From: Citrobacter tructae
GTDB taxonomy: Bacteria; Pseudomonadota; Gammaproteobacteria; Enterobacterales; Enterobacteriaceae
DNA: 64,000 bases
Reading direction: 5' to 3'
Assembly (NCBI RefSeq): GCF_004684345.1
Contig: NZ_CP038469.1
Location: forward strand, 1,116,001 to 1,180,000
Below the pieces are notes generated by a model. It saw only the letters and a list, made by a program, of their open reading frames with translations. It was not told where the DNA came from and searched no databases. This document shows positions 25,793 to 38,121 of the stretch, in pieces. Within the stretch, counting starts at the first letter, position 1. Every line of letters starts with the position of its first letter. The translations under genes were made by a program, and so were the position numbers.

Positions 25793-26383
25793 ATGCAGCT
25801 TAAACGTGTGGCAGAAGCCAAACTGCCAACCCCATGGGGTGATTTCCTGATGGTGGGATTTGAAGAACTGGCGACCGGGCACGATCATGTCGCGCTGGTA
25901 TTTGGCGATATTTCGGGTCAAACGCCGGTCCTGGCACGCGTCCATTCCGAATGTCTGACCGGCGATGCGCTGTTTAGCCTGCGTTGCGATTGCGGTTTCC
26001 AACTGGAAGCGGCGCTCACGCACATTGCTGAAGAAGGGCGCGGTATTCTGCTCTACCATCGCCAGGAAGGACGCAACATCGGCCTGCTGAACAAGATCCG
26101 CGCCTATGCGTTGCAGGATCAAGGTTATGATACCGTCGAAGCCAATCATCAGTTAGGTTTCGCAGCCGACGAGCGCGACTTTACCCTGTGTGCAGATATG
26201 TTTAAGCTGCTGGGCGTTGACGCTGTACGTCTGTTGACCAATAACCCGAAGAAAGTAGAAATTCTGACAGAAGCGGGCATCAATATTGTCGAGCGCGTAC
26301 CACTGATAGTGGGTCGGAACCCGAAAAATGCGCATTATCTGGATACTAAAGCTGCCAAAATGGGCCATTTATTGAGCGAATGA
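25793..26383 (+). CDS. ribA: RibA, GTP cyclohydrolase II
   Basis: A 196-aa enzyme opening the imidazole ring of GTP, the first step of riboflavin synthesis. The zinc-binding cysteines lie in HSECLTGDALFSLRCDCGFQ, followed by the catalytic region GRGILLYHRQEGRNIGL. Length as in E. coli. In E. coli ribA is in the SoxRS regulon; I see no definite soxbox here. Convergent with acnA. Confidence 0.96.
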   Translation: MQLKRVAEAKLPTPWGDFLMVGFEELATGHDHVALVFGDISGQTPVLARVHSECLTGDALFSLRCDCGFQLEAALTHIAEEGRGILLYHRQEGRNIGLLNKIRAYALQDQGYDTVEANHQLGFAADERDFTLCADMFKLLGVDAVRLLTNNPKKVEILTEAGINIVERVPLIVGRNPKNAHYLDTKAAKMGHLLSE

Positions 26384-26414
26384 TCGCCAAATAATTGCAC
26401 GTTTTCTACCATAT

Positions 26415-26440
26415 AAAAAGCCTGCTCTCGCAGGCTTTTT
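26415..26440. terminator. Bidirectional terminator between ribA and acnA
   Basis: 11-bp perfect stem AAAAAGCCTGC (26415-26425) and GCAGGCTTTTT (26430-26440) with loop TCTC; T-runs are available in both directions. Confidence 0.93.
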
Positions 26441-26445
26441 CATTT

Positions 26446-29121
<2,676 letters not shown>

Positions 29122-29415
29122 AGCTCCTCCTTAAATGACAGGGTGGGATCCCCTGATTTTTCTCAGGGTTAGTATTAAAGATAACACAAACAAAATGTAA
29201 CGTTTTGATAACAACTCAAATTGATAAAAGCAGAGGGCCGTAAATGACGGTAAAAGAGAATTAAGACGTGAGGGAGGACGTTACCCAATTGCGGCACAAT
29301 GATATACGCCGCCGGTAATTCACTGTTTTATACGCGGCCAGTTGGCCGGCAATTAAGGCCATTCAATATGATGGGTTAATTAGAATGAGTATAAAACACG
29401 TGTTGATTATTGCTT
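29122..29415. other. acnA upstream region
   Basis: 294 bp between acnA and yciX containing the acnA promoter region. No gene is seen; individual SoxS, FNR or CRP sites could not be assigned with confidence. Confidence 0.4.
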
Positions 29416-29577
29416 CTATTCTTCGTCTTCATCGAACAGTTCAATAAAAGCCCGCTGTTGCGGAGAAAGTTGCCACGCACCTGGAATATTTTTCCCATAT
29501 TCAGGGGTCGACTCCTGCGCGTGCTCATTGTCATGCTGAGAGGGTGTAGTCGCGGATTGCTGCTCCTGGATGGACAT
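29416..29577 (-). CDS. yciX: YciX-like small acidic protein
   Basis: A 53-aa acidic protein of unknown function starting MSIQEQQSATTPS and ending in FIELFDEDEE, with a conserved-looking GKNIPGAWQLSPQQRA centre. It starts 2 bp after the ymiA stop, so the two form a small operon upstream of acnA, as in E. coli. An in-frame extension upstream overlaps ymiA and is less likely. The symbol is given from position and resemblance. Confidence 0.65.
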   Translation of the reverse strand: MSIQEQQSATTPSQHDNEHAQESTPEYGKNIPGAWQLSPQQRAFIELFDEDEE

Positions 29578-29579
29578 GG

Positions 29580-29708
29580 TTAACCCCACACGTTCCAAAT
29601 CACCAGCGCAACCACAATCCAGAACAGGACGGAACCAATAAAGACCGTGAACCATGCTTTACGTTTCAGCGCGGGATCCCGGCGTGCAGGCTGGTTTCCA
29701 GAAGGCAT
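29580..29708 (-). CDS. ymiA: YmiA, small membrane protein
   Basis: A 42-aa protein: a short basic N-terminus (MPSGNQPARRDPALKRKAW) and one hydrophobic helix reaching the C-terminus (FTVFIGSVLFWIVVALVIW). The E. coli homologue begins four residues earlier with ATG, but that codon is CTG here. The ATG at 29708, preceded by GAGG, is the best start. Function unknown. Confidence 0.75.
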   Translation of the reverse strand: MPSGNQPARRDPALKRKAWFTVFIGSVLFWIVVALVIWNVWG

Positions 29709-30016
29709 CGCTAACCTCAGACTATCGAAATCACTTATCATATTAGCACCAAACGATTGGTACAACTAATCACCAGATGAGAGAAATCCTAAAGAAAATA
29801 GCGTAAAAAAGCCAGTTAATTTTCGAATTCTGACGGATGAATAAATCAATTGTTTGATCCGATATAAATATTTGACAGGGTTTTGGGCAGCCTTTCTAAT
29901 TTAAAACTACTTTACCGTAAATTACCCATAAGAAATATATGGTTAATATAATTAATTCAGACTCACCAGTCGGTATCTCTTAACCTGTAGAGATACCGAC
30001 GATGTCTGAACCATTA
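29709..30016. other. Intergenic region between cysB and ymiA
   Basis: 308 bp, AT-rich. It holds a 12-bp perfect hairpin close to the cysB stop (29969-30000) and presumably the ymiA promoter. No gene recognised. Confidence 0.4.
29969..30000 (-). terminator. Hairpin behind cysB
   Basis: Perfect 12-bp arms GTCGGTATCTCT (29969-29980) and AGAGATACCGAC (29989-30000), 8-nt loop, 16 bp beyond the cysB stop. It lacks a clear U tract, so it may be a terminator with Rho help or an mRNA-end stabiliser. Confidence 0.6.
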
Positions 30017-30991
30017 TTATTTCTCAGGCAATTTAATATCTTTAAACATCGCTTCAATGTCATCGTTAGATCGTAACGCAACCGCAGTATCCACCACGTC
30101 GCGCGTCAGATGTGGTGCAAAACGTTGAATAAAATCATACATGTAACTACGCAGGAACGTGCTGCGACGAAAACCGATTTTGGTGGTGCTATGACTGAAG
30201 ACATCATGCGCGTCAACGCGTACCAGATCCGGATCGGAAACAGGATCGACCGCCATGCTGGCAATCACGCCCACGCCCAGCCCGAGTCTTACGTAGGTTT
30301 TAATGACATCAGCGTCGGTCGCGGTAAAGACAATTCGAGGCTCCAGGCCCGCCCGGTTAAACGCAGTGTCCAGCTCTGAACGCCCGGTAAAACCAAAGGT
30401 GTAAGTCACCAGCGGGTATTGCGCCAGTTCTTCGATCGACACGGAAGATTTGCCCGCCAGCGGATGATCCGGCGTGACGACAATCGAGCGATTCCAGTGG
30501 TAACACGGCAGCATCACCAGATCGTCGTACAAGTGCAGCGCTTCGGTCGCAATGGCAAAATCCGCATTGCCTTTCGACACCGCTTCCGCAATTTGCGTCG
30601 GTGACCCCTGATGCATATGCAAAGAGACACGGGGGTAGCGCTCAATAAAGCCTTTAATCACGTTTGGCAGCGCATAGCGAGCCTGGGTATGGGTTGTCGC
30701 AATATACAGCGAGCCTTTGTCCGGCCAGGTATGTTCACCGGCAACCGACTTAATGGCATCTACTTTAGACAGCACTTCGCGCGCAATACGAATGACTTCC
30801 TGCCCTGCCGGGGTAACCTGCGTCAGGTGCTTACCGCTGCGGGCAAAAATCTGAATACCCAGCTCGTCTTCCAGCATACGAACTTGCTTACTGATACCCG
30901 GCTGAGAGGTATAAAGCCCTTCGGCCGTTGAGGAGACATTAAGGTTGTGGTTAACCACCTCAACAATATAGCGAAGCTGCTGTAATTTCAT
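30017..30991 (-). CDS. cysB: CysB, LysR-type regulator of sulfur assimilation
   Basis: A 324-aa LysR-family activator with an N-terminal winged helix (MKLQQLRYIVEVVNHNLNVS, recognition region TSQPGISKQVRMLEDELG) and a periplasmic-binding-protein-like effector domain. It activates the cys genes when bound to N-acetylserine; sulfide and thiosulfate oppose this. Length and position between acnA/ymiA and topA are as in E. coli. Confidence 0.97.
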   Translation of the reverse strand: MKLQQLRYIVEVVNHNLNVSSTAEGLYTSQPGISKQVRMLEDELGIQIFARSGKHLTQVTPAGQEVIRIAREVLSKVDAIKSVAGEHTWPDKGSLYIATTHTQARYALPNVIKGFIERYPRVSLHMHQGSPTQIAEAVSKGNADFAIATEALHLYDDLVMLPCYHWNRSIVVTPDHPLAGKSSVSIEELAQYPLVTYTFGFTGRSELDTAFNRAGLEPRIVFTATDADVIKTYVRLGLGVGVIASMAVDPVSDPDLVRVDAHDVFSHSTTKIGFRRSTFLRSYMYDFIQRFAPHLTRDVVDTAVALRSNDDIEAMFKDIKLPEK

Positions 30992-31130
30992 TTTAGACCA
31001 TCCAGATTAGCGGCATCAGACCATCGTTTATACGCAGGCGGTATCGCGCTGCTAATACGATTTAATAATAAAAAGTTTGTTAACTATAACCACTATATCA
31101 TTTTAATCTGAGCTGTATAGATACCGCCCG

Positions 31131-31161
31131 CTATAAAAAAGGGCCGCTTACGCGACCCTTT
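31131..31161 (-). terminator. topA terminator
   Basis: Hairpin AAAGGGCCGC (31138-31147) with GCGACCCTTT (31152-31161), one C-A mismatch; in the topA direction it is followed by a run of T (complement of the A-run 31135-31140). Confidence 0.85.
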
Positions 31162-31186
31162 CAGGAGAAGTTCAGCTGTCAGGCTG

Positions 31187-33784
31187 TTACTTCTTACCTT
31201 CTACCCATTTACCGTCAACGAAGAACGCGGACCAGCCGGTCGCTTTGCCGTCTTTCTCAGCAGCAACATACTGCTGCTTGGTTTTACGACTAAAACGCAC
31301 CATCGATTTGTTGCCATCCGGATCGGTCTGCGGCGCATCCGCAAGGTAGCGCAGTTTTTCCGGCAGACGATCGCGGAAGCGGTACAGCTCTTCCACTAAC
31401 GGCGCACGCGTCTCACGAGATTTCGGGAAGGTGTTAGCGGCCAGGAAAATACCTGCTGCACCATCACGTAACACGAAATACGCGTCCGATTTTTCACACG
31501 GCAATTCTGGCAGCGGAACCGGATCTTCTTTCGGTGGCGCGACCTCGCCGTTACGCAGGATCTTACGGGTGTTTTTACACTCGTCGTTAGTACACGCCAT
31601 GTACTTACCAAAACGCCCCATTTTCAGATGCATTTCAGAACCACATTTCTCGCACTCTACGATCGGACCATCGTAACCCTTGATCCGGAACTCACCCTCT
31701 TCGATTTCATAGCCGTCGCAGGTTGGGTTATTACCACACACATGCAACTTACGTTTTGGATCGATAAGGTAGCTGTCCATTGCCGTGCCGCACTTCTGGC
31801 AGCGACGTTTCGCACGTAAGGCGTTGGTTTCCGCGTCGTCGCCTTCCAGCACGTTCAGCACTTCGTTTTCCGGCACCAGGTTAATGGTGGTTTTACAACG
31901 TTCTTTCGGAGAAAGCGCGTAACCAGAACAGCCAAGGAAAACGCCGGTACTGGCGGTACGGATACCCATCTGACGACTACAGGTTGGACAGTCGATGCTG
32001 GTCAGCACCATCTGGTTCGGGCGCATACCGCCCTCTTCAGGATCTTTCTCGGCTTTATCAAGCTGCTGAGTAAAATCACTGAAGAAGTTGTCGAGCACAC
32101 CCTTCCACTCGGCTTCGTGCTTCGCCACCTGGTCGAGACTGTTTTCCATCTGCGCGGTGAAATCGTAGTTCATCAATTCGCGGAAGTTCTCTTCCAGACG
32201 GTCGGTGACGATTTCGCCCATTTTTTCTGCGTAGAAACGACGGTTCTCAACACGGACATAGCCGCGATCCTGAATCGTAGAGATGATCGACGCATAGGTA
32301 GATGGACGACCAATACCGCGTTTTTCAAGCTCTTTAACCAGTGACGCTTCGCTGAAGCGCGCTGGCGGTTTGGTAAAGTGCTGCGCTGGCGTCAGTTCGA
32401 CCAATGTCAGCACATCGCCTTTATCCACTGCCGGTAAGATGCGATCTTCATCGCCTTTACGCAGTGCTGGCATCACTTTTGTCCAGCCATCGAAACGCAA
32501 AATACGCCCGCGCGCCTTCAGACGGTAATCACCCGCGCCAACGGTCAGCGTGGTGGAGTCATATTTGGCAGGCGTCATCTGACAGGCGACAAACTGACGC
32601 CAGATAAGCTGATACAGTTTTTGCGCGTCAGCTTCCATATCTTTCAGCGATTCTGCCTGTACGGCGACATCTGAAGGGCGGATGGCTTCGTGCGCTTCCT
32701 GCGAGTTTTCTTTACTGGCGTACTGGTTCGCGCTCTCCGGCAGATACTTTTTACCAAAGTTTTCGCCGATGTAATCACGGACCATAGAAACGGCATCCTG
32801 GCTCAGGTTGGTTGAGTCAGTACGCATATAGGTGATATAGCCCGCTTCATACAAGCGCTGTGCCATCATCATGGTTTTCTTCACGCCAAATCCCAGACGG
32901 GTGCTGGCAGCCTGTTGCAGCGTTGAGGTGATGAACGGCGCGCCAGGTTTGCTGCTGGTCGGCTTATCTTCACGCTCCAGCACGCTGTAACGTGCTTTTT
33001 CCAGCAAACTTACTGCGGCAAGCGTCTGTTCGCGGTTAACGGGACGGAACGGCTTATCATTGTGGTGCGTCACTTCCAGCGGTAACGCATCACCGGAAGG
33101 CGTCGTAGTGCTGGCATCAACTTCCCAGAACTCTTCCGGAACGAACGCCTTGATCTCACGCTCACGTTCAACCACCAGACGCACAGCTACCGACTGTACG
33201 CGACCGGCAGACAGGCCACGGGCAATCTTTTTCCACAGCAGTGGCGAAACCATGTAACCCACTACGCGGTCCATAAAGCGGCGCGCCTGTTGAGCATTTA
33301 CACGGTCAATATTCAGTTCACCCGGCTTTTCAAACGCCTGCTGAATCGCATTTTTGGTGATTTCATTAAACACCACGCGACTGTAGCGGGTGTCGTCGCC
33401 CCCGATAACTTCCCGCAGGTGCCATGCAATGGCTTCCCCTTCGCGGTCAAGGTCGGTTGCGAGATAGATGTGGTCGGCTTTTTCAGCCAGTTGTTTCAGT
33501 TCAGAGACGACCTTCTCTTTACCGGGCAGCACTTCATAGCGCGCATCCCAGTTGTGCCACGGGTCAACCCCCATACGGTTGACGAGAGCGCCACGTTCAT
33601 CCTTTTTGGGCTTTTTAGCCGTTTTGGTGGAGGTTGAGTCGGCGCTCTTTTTAGTTGCTGAGCCACTGGTCGGCAAATCACGGATATGACCGACGCTGGA
33701 TTTCACCACGTAGTCATTACCCAGATACTTGTTGATCGTTTTGGCTTTTGCCGGGGACTCAACGATGACAAGAGCTTTACCCAT
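31187..33784 (-). CDS. topA: TopA, DNA topoisomerase I
   Basis: An 865-aa type IA topoisomerase that relaxes negative supercoils. The N-terminal TOPRIM fold has LVIVESPAKAKTI and the acidic DLDREGE triad. The active-site tyrosine is Tyr319 in YITYMRTDST. The C-terminal part carries three Cys4 zinc ribbons (CPTC...C, CQKCG, CEKCG) that bind DNA and RNA polymerase. The ATG at 33784 (AAAGG upstream) is preferred over an in-frame GTG two codons earlier. Same length as E. coli TopA. Confidence 0.97.
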   Translation of the reverse strand: MGKALVIVESPAKAKTINKYLGNDYVVKSSVGHIRDLPTSGSATKKSADSTSTKTAKKPKKDERGALVNRMGVDPWHNWDARYEVLPGKEKVVSELKQLAEKADHIYLATDLDREGEAIAWHLREVIGGDDTRYSRVVFNEITKNAIQQAFEKPGELNIDRVNAQQARRFMDRVVGYMVSPLLWKKIARGLSAGRVQSVAVRLVVEREREIKAFVPEEFWEVDASTTTPSGDALPLEVTHHNDKPFRPVNREQTLAAVSLLEKARYSVLEREDKPTSSKPGAPFITSTLQQAASTRLGFGVKKTMMMAQRLYEAGYITYMRTDSTNLSQDAVSMVRDYIGENFGKKYLPESANQYASKENSQEAHEAIRPSDVAVQAESLKDMEADAQKLYQLIWRQFVACQMTPAKYDSTTLTVGAGDYRLKARGRILRFDGWTKVMPALRKGDEDRILPAVDKGDVLTLVELTPAQHFTKPPARFSEASLVKELEKRGIGRPSTYASIISTIQDRGYVRVENRRFYAEKMGEIVTDRLEENFRELMNYDFTAQMENSLDQVAKHEAEWKGVLDNFFSDFTQQLDKAEKDPEEGGMRPNQMVLTSIDCPTCSRQMGIRTASTGVFLGCSGYALSPKERCKTTINLVPENEVLNVLEGDDAETNALRAKRRCQKCGTAMDSYLIDPKRKLHVCGNNPTCDGYEIEEGEFRIKGYDGPIVECEKCGSEMHLKMGRFGKYMACTNDECKNTRKILRNGEVAPPKEDPVPLPELPCEKSDAYFVLRDGAAGIFLAANTFPKSRETRAPLVEELYRFRDRLPEKLRYLADAPQTDPDGNKSMVRFSRKTKQQYVAAEKDGKATGWSAFFVDGKWVEGKK

Positions 33785-34184
33785 ATTCACCTTTACCTAA
33801 TTTGATTCTTCCAGGAATGCGTCGCGCGTTGATTCACCTTCCACTGGCGACGAGACATAGATATGGTCTCTGCGTCGGCGGATATCAACCCCTAGTACTG
33901 ATTACGCATTCGTAATGTAATCCCCATGTAGCTGAGTTAACAGGATTTTTTTCACGAAAACGCTAAAGCACGACGGAATATTGGTCGAATGTCAAGCAAA
34001 TCTGTTGCCAGATTGACGAAAGCGTCACACTGTACCTGATAAAATGCGTTACGCAACTTTATTAGCATGCAAAAACAAATCTCGCCAGTCGCGACACTGA
34101 TATAAGCCCCCCGTTTTTATCAGGGAATATTTGCCCATAAGGCGGGCTCGGCGTAGACTAATGTCCTTGTTTAAGGAGTAAATA
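33785..34184. promoter_or_regulatory. Divergent topA / yciN promoter region
   Basis: 400 bp without a gene. In E. coli topA has several promoters, including heat-shock and Fis-controlled ones, in the equivalent region. A small inverted repeat ATTACG-CATT-CGTAAT is at 33901-33916. For yciN, AAGGAG lies at 34173-34178. Confidence 0.5.
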
Positions 34185-34436
34185 ATGCATAAAGACACTC
34201 AACCCATCGATCGCGAAACGCTGCTGATTGAAGCCAACAAAATCATTCGTGAGCATGAGGACACGCTGGCGGGGATTGTCGCCACCGGCGTCACGCAGCG
34301 CAATGGCGTGCTGGTTTTCAGCGGAGATTACTTTTTAGACGAGCAAGGGCTACCAACGCCCAAAAGCACAGCGGTGTTTAATATGTTTAAACATCTGGCG
34401 CATGTCCTTTCTGAAAAGTATCACCTGATCGATTAA
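34185..34436 (+). CDS. yciN: YciN, DUF2498 small protein
   Basis: An 83-aa soluble protein of unknown function, the same length as E. coli YciN, with the typical segment FSGDYFLDEQGLPTPKSTAV. AAGGAG (34173-34178) supports the start. Convergent with sohB across a strong terminator. Confidence 0.92.
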   Translation: MHKDTQPIDRETLLIEANKIIREHEDTLAGIVATGVTQRNGVLVFSGDYFLDEQGLPTPKSTAVFNMFKHLAHVLSEKYHLID

Positions 34437-34439
34437 TGT

Positions 34440-34467
34440 AAAACGCGAGGCACAGGCCTCGCGTTTT
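34440..34467. terminator. Bidirectional terminator between yciN and sohB
   Basis: 12-bp perfect stem AAAACGCGAGGC (34440-34451) and GCCTCGCGTTTT (34456-34467), loop ACAG. Confidence 0.92.
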
Positions 34468-34487
34468 CAGTTATAGAGTCTTAAAGC

Positions 34488-35534
34488 TTACAACAGTGGT
34501 TTTTGTCCACGCTGCCACCAACGCAGCAGCAAGCGGTCGGCGCTTTCAGCCGCGCTCCCGGTGAAACGGTCCATCAGTTTCTTACGCTGCAGATAGCGTA
34601 CGTTAAGCACTTCGCGACCTTCCATCAAACTCAGGATCACCTCGTCGCTGGTATTAATCTCATCCACCAGCCCATTTTCCAGCGCCTGTTGACCGAACCA
34701 GTGCTCTCCGGTGGCAACCTGTTCAATGTCCAGAGTCGGGCGCATGCGATGCACAAAATCTTTAAACAGGTGATGCGTTTCGTTCAGGTCTTCGCGGAAC
34801 TTCTGTCGTCCCTCTTCTGTATTCTCACCGAGCAGCGTCAGCGTGCGTTTGTACTGCCCGGCAGTATGCAGCTCAATATCAATATCTTTGCCTTTCAGAA
34901 AACGGTTAAAGTTAGGGATCTGCGCCACCACGCCAATTGAGCCCACAATAGCAAACGGCGCTGAGACAATTTTGTCGGCCACGCAGGCCATCATGTATCC
35001 GCCGCTAGCGGCGACTTTATCGACCGTCACCGTGAGTGGGATCTGCTTATCGCGCAGGCGCTGCAATTGCGATGCCGCCAACCCATAGCCATGGACTACG
35101 CCGCCGGGACTTTCCAGACGAATAACCACCTGATCCTGCGGTTTTACCACCGCCAGCACCGCCGTCACCTCTTCCCGCAGCGCGCTGACTTCATGGGCAT
35201 CCATGCTGCCTTTAAAATCAAGCACCCAGACGCGCGGTTTACCCGACGATGTACTCTCCCCCAGTTTCGCTTTAGCTTTGGCCGCCTTCGCTTCCAGCTT
35301 GTGCTTTTTTTTCTGCGCCTTATGCCAGAACTTTTGTTGGTGGCTGTCCAGCAAAGACATCGCCAGGTCTTCTTTCATCTCTTTATATTGTTCACTGAGA
35401 TTGATGACCCGTAGCTCCCCGCGCTGACGCTTACGTTGTGTCGCGTTAACGATCAGCATGACAATCACCGCAATCGCCAACACCACCGTGACGATTTTTG
35501 CCAAAAACAGCCCATATTCAGACAACAATTCCAC
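34488..35534 (-). CDS. sohB: SohB, inner-membrane S49-family peptidase
   Basis: A 348-aa protein with an N-terminal membrane helix (residues ~9-30), a charged Lys/Ala-rich coiled stretch (about 60-95) and an S49 (protease IV/SppA-like) domain. The nucleophile serine is Ser177 in KVAASGGYMM; the general-base lysine lies in QYKRTLTLLGEN. Overexpression of E. coli sohB compensates for loss of DegP, hence its name. The start is GTG at 35534, matching E. coli; a GTG three codons earlier (35543) is the alternative. Confidence 0.92.
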   Translation of the reverse strand: MELLSEYGLFLAKIVTVVLAIAVIVMLIVNATQRKRQRGELRVINLSEQYKEMKEDLAMSLLDSHQQKFWHKAQKKKHKLEAKAAKAKAKLGESTSSGKPRVWVLDFKGSMDAHEVSALREEVTAVLAVVKPQDQVVIRLESPGGVVHGYGLAASQLQRLRDKQIPLTVTVDKVAASGGYMMACVADKIVSAPFAIVGSIGVVAQIPNFNRFLKGKDIDIELHTAGQYKRTLTLLGENTEEGRQKFREDLNETHHLFKDFVHRMRPTLDIEQVATGEHWFGQQALENGLVDEINTSDEVILSLMEGREVLNVRYLQRKKLMDRFTGSAAESADRLLLRWWQRGQKPLL

Positions 35535-35755
35535 GAGTCCCACCTTGGTTAAACAACGCTACTTTCGCTCAGTGTACAACAGGCATGTTAGCCCGTCTTG
35601 CTTCATCCATCCGCATGGTATTCCGTAAAAAGCATGACAAAGCGTTCATTTTACGGTGTTATTACCTTTGGCTGATTGAAAAATAGCAGGGTTTAAGGCA
35701 TAAAGCCGACAAGTTATCGAAAACGGGATGGCCAGAGCGTCGCCGAGGAGTAGCC

Positions 35756-36517
35756 GTGCATTACCAACCTAAACAAGATCTGCTACAGGATCGCATTATC
35801 CTGGTCACCGGAGCCAGTGATGGCATTGGCCGCGAAGCTGCGCTGACCTATGCCCGCTACGGCGCGACCGTGATTCTGCTCGGGCGCAATGAAGATAAAC
35901 TCCGTCAGGTCGCCGAGGTGGTTGCCGTAGAAAATGGCACGCCCGCACAGTGGTTTACGCTGGATCTGCTGACCTGCACATCCGCAGAATGTCACCAACT
36001 GGCGCAGCGTATCGCCGCCCATTACCCGCGGCTGGATGGTGTATTGCACAATGCCGGGTTACTGGGTGAAATCTGCCCGATGAGCGAACAAAACCCGCAG
36101 GTCTGGCAGGAGGTGATGCAGGTGAACGTCAATGCCACCTTTATGCTTACTCAGGCGCTACTCCCACTGTTGCTTAAGTCTGATTCCGGATCGCTGGTCT
36201 TTACCTCATCCAGCGTCGGTCGTCAGGGACGAGCCAACTGGGGAGCCTATGCCACCTCCAAGTTTGCCACCGAAGGTATGATGCAAGTACTGGCGGACGA
36301 GTATCAAAACCGTCATTTGCGCGTAAACTGCATTAATCCAGGCGGCACGCGCACCGACATGCGAGCCAGCGCATTCCCGACAGAAGATCCGCAAAAATTA
36401 AAAACGCCCGCCGACATTATGCCGCTGTACCTGTGGCTGATGGGCGACGACAGCCGCCGTAAAACCGGTATGACCTTCGACGCCCAGCCGGGCCGTAAAC
36501 CAGGAATCGCCCAATGA
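35756..36517 (+). CDS. yciK: YciK, short-chain dehydrogenase/reductase
   Basis: A 253-aa SDR-family oxidoreductase. The Rossmann motif TGASDGIG is at residues 18-25, HNAG follows the central strand, and the catalytic Ser and Tyr-x3-Lys lie in SSSVGRQGRANWGAYATSK. The physiological substrate is unknown. It starts with GTG at 35756 behind GAGGAG (35745-35750). The stop overlaps the btuR start by 4 nt (ATGA, 36514-36517), suggesting co-expression. Confidence 0.93.
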   Translation: MHYQPKQDLLQDRIILVTGASDGIGREAALTYARYGATVILLGRNEDKLRQVAEVVAVENGTPAQWFTLDLLTCTSAECHQLAQRIAAHYPRLDGVLHNAGLLGEICPMSEQNPQVWQEVMQVNVNATFMLTQALLPLLLKSDSGSLVFTSSSVGRQGRANWGAYATSKFATEGMMQVLADEYQNRHLRVNCINPGGTRTDMRASAFPTEDPQKLKTPADIMPLYLWLMGDDSRRKTGMTFDAQPGRKPGIAQ

Positions 36518-37104
36518 GTGAAGAACGTTATCAACAGCGCCAGCAGCGCGTAAAAGACCGGGTTGACGCCCGCGTTGCCGCCGCAAAGGACGAGCGCGGC
36601 ATCATCATCGTCTTTACCGGCAACGGTAAGGGGAAAACCACCGCCGCATTTGGTACCGCCACGCGCGCGGTCGGTCACGGTAAAAAAGTCGGCGTGGTGC
36701 AGTTCATTAAAGGGACGTGGCCCAACGGCGAACGAAACTTACTGGAACCTCATGGCGTAGAGTTTCAGGTGATGGCGACGGGGTTCACCTGGGAGACGCA
36801 AAATCGAGATTCGGACACTGCAGCCTGCCTGGCCGTGTGGGAACACGGTAAGCGCATGCTGGCCGATTCAGAGCTGGATATGGTGGTGCTGGACGAGTTG
36901 ACCTATATGGTGGCATATGACTATCTGCCGCTGGAAGAGGTGCTCAGCGCCTTAAGCGCCCGCCCTTCACACCAAACAGTAATTATTACCGGTCGGGGAT
37001 GTCATCGCGATATTCTGGAGTTAGCCGACACGGTCAGCGAGTTGCGCCCGGTCAAGCACGCCTTTGAAGCGGGTATTAAAGCGCAGATGGGCATTGATTA
37101 TTAA
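36514..37104 (+). CDS. btuR: BtuR (CobA), corrinoid adenosyltransferase
   Basis: A 196-aa ATP:cob(I)alamin adenosyltransferase of the CobA type, which makes adenosylcobalamin from salvaged corrinoids. The P-loop GNGKGKTT is at residues 36-43. It is translationally coupled to yciK, as in E. coli. Confidence 0.96.
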   Translation: MSEERYQQRQQRVKDRVDARVAAAKDERGIIIVFTGNGKGKTTAAFGTATRAVGHGKKVGVVQFIKGTWPNGERNLLEPHGVEFQVMATGFTWETQNRDSDTAACLAVWEHGKRMLADSELDMVVLDELTYMVAYDYLPLEEVLSALSARPSHQTVIITGRGCHRDILELADTVSELRPVKHAFEAGIKAQMGIDY

Positions 37105-37127
37105 AAAAGGGCCCGATGGGCCCTTTT
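37105..37127. terminator. Terminator between btuR and rluB
   Basis: Perfect stem AAAAGGGCCC (37105-37114) and GGGCCCTTTT (37118-37127) with a 3-nt loop; symmetrical, so it can serve both converging genes. Confidence 0.9.
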
Positions 37128-37145
37128 GTTCACAACCACAGTAGA

Positions 37146-38021
37146 TTAACCGTTGTTGTTGCGACCACCCGGACGACGGCTACTGCCCACCTGGGTGTGA
37201 CGCTTAACCGCACGGCGGATCTGGTTCGCCTTCATTCGACGACGATCTTTCTCAACGGCAACTTTAGAGCTGGTTTCCGGCTGCAGCTCCACCAGTTGAC
37301 GCAGATAGTTAGTCTGCGCGAGATCAAGCTCCGTCCAGCCGCCGCGTGGCAGACCTTTCGGCAGCGGAATGTCACCGTAACGCACACGGATCAGGCGGCT
37401 TACCTGCACGCCAACGGCTTCCCACAGGCGACGCACTTCACGGTTACGCCCTTCGGTCAACGTGACGTTATACCACTGGTTAATCCCTTCACCACCGCTG
37501 AATTTGATGGTTTTAAATGCAGCCGGACCATCTTCCAGCTGTACGCCACGGCTCAGGTCACGCAGTTTCGTTTCATCAACCTGACCAAACACGCGCACTG
37601 CGTATTCACGTTCAACTTCACGGCTCGGATGCATCAGACGGTTCGCCAGTTCACCGTCGGTGGTGAACAGCAGTAAACCACAGGTATTCACGTCCAGACG
37701 CCCCACGGCAATCCAGCGCGCATCGCGCAGTTTTGGCAGGCGATCAAAGACGGTCGGACGACCTTCCGGGTCGTTACGCGTACACAGTTCGCCTTCCGGC
37801 TTGTAATACGCCAGAACACGACAGATTTGTTCTGCTGATTCTTTCACCGAAATCAGATGACCGTCGATACGGATTTTCAGACCCGGAGTGACTTCAACGC
37901 GATCGCCAAGCGTGGCAATTTTGCCGTCAACGCTTACGCGACCTGCTGCAATAATGGTTTCAATTTCACGGCGAGAGCCGTGGCCAGCGCGCGCCAGCAC
38001 TTTTTGTAACTTTTCGCTCAT
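37146..38021 (-). CDS. rluB: RluB, 23S rRNA pseudouridine(2605) synthase
   Basis: A 291-aa enzyme with an N-terminal S4 RNA-binding domain (LQKVLARAGHGSRREIE) and the RsuA/RluB-type catalytic domain with Asp in GRLDVNTCGLLL. It modifies U2605 of 23S rRNA. The basic C-terminal tail ends in GGRNNNG. The in-frame start at 38048 adds nine residues; the E. coli N-terminus MSEKLQKVL fits the ATG at 38021. Confidence 0.95.
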   Translation of the reverse strand: MSEKLQKVLARAGHGSRREIETIIAAGRVSVDGKIATLGDRVEVTPGLKIRIDGHLISVKESAEQICRVLAYYKPEGELCTRNDPEGRPTVFDRLPKLRDARWIAVGRLDVNTCGLLLFTTDGELANRLMHPSREVEREYAVRVFGQVDETKLRDLSRGVQLEDGPAAFKTIKFSGGEGINQWYNVTLTEGRNREVRRLWEAVGVQVSRLIRVRYGDIPLPKGLPRGGWTELDLAQTNYLRQLVELQPETSSKVAVEKDRRRMKANQIRRAVKRHTQVGSSRRPGGRNNNG

Positions 38022-38121
38022 AGAGCTTCCTTTAGGTGTCGCCTTCACAGGCGTCGAACAGGAGAATCAACGGCGCCAGTCAGCGCCATTTTAAGGCCGC
38101 GTAGTATACCGAGTTGCGCCC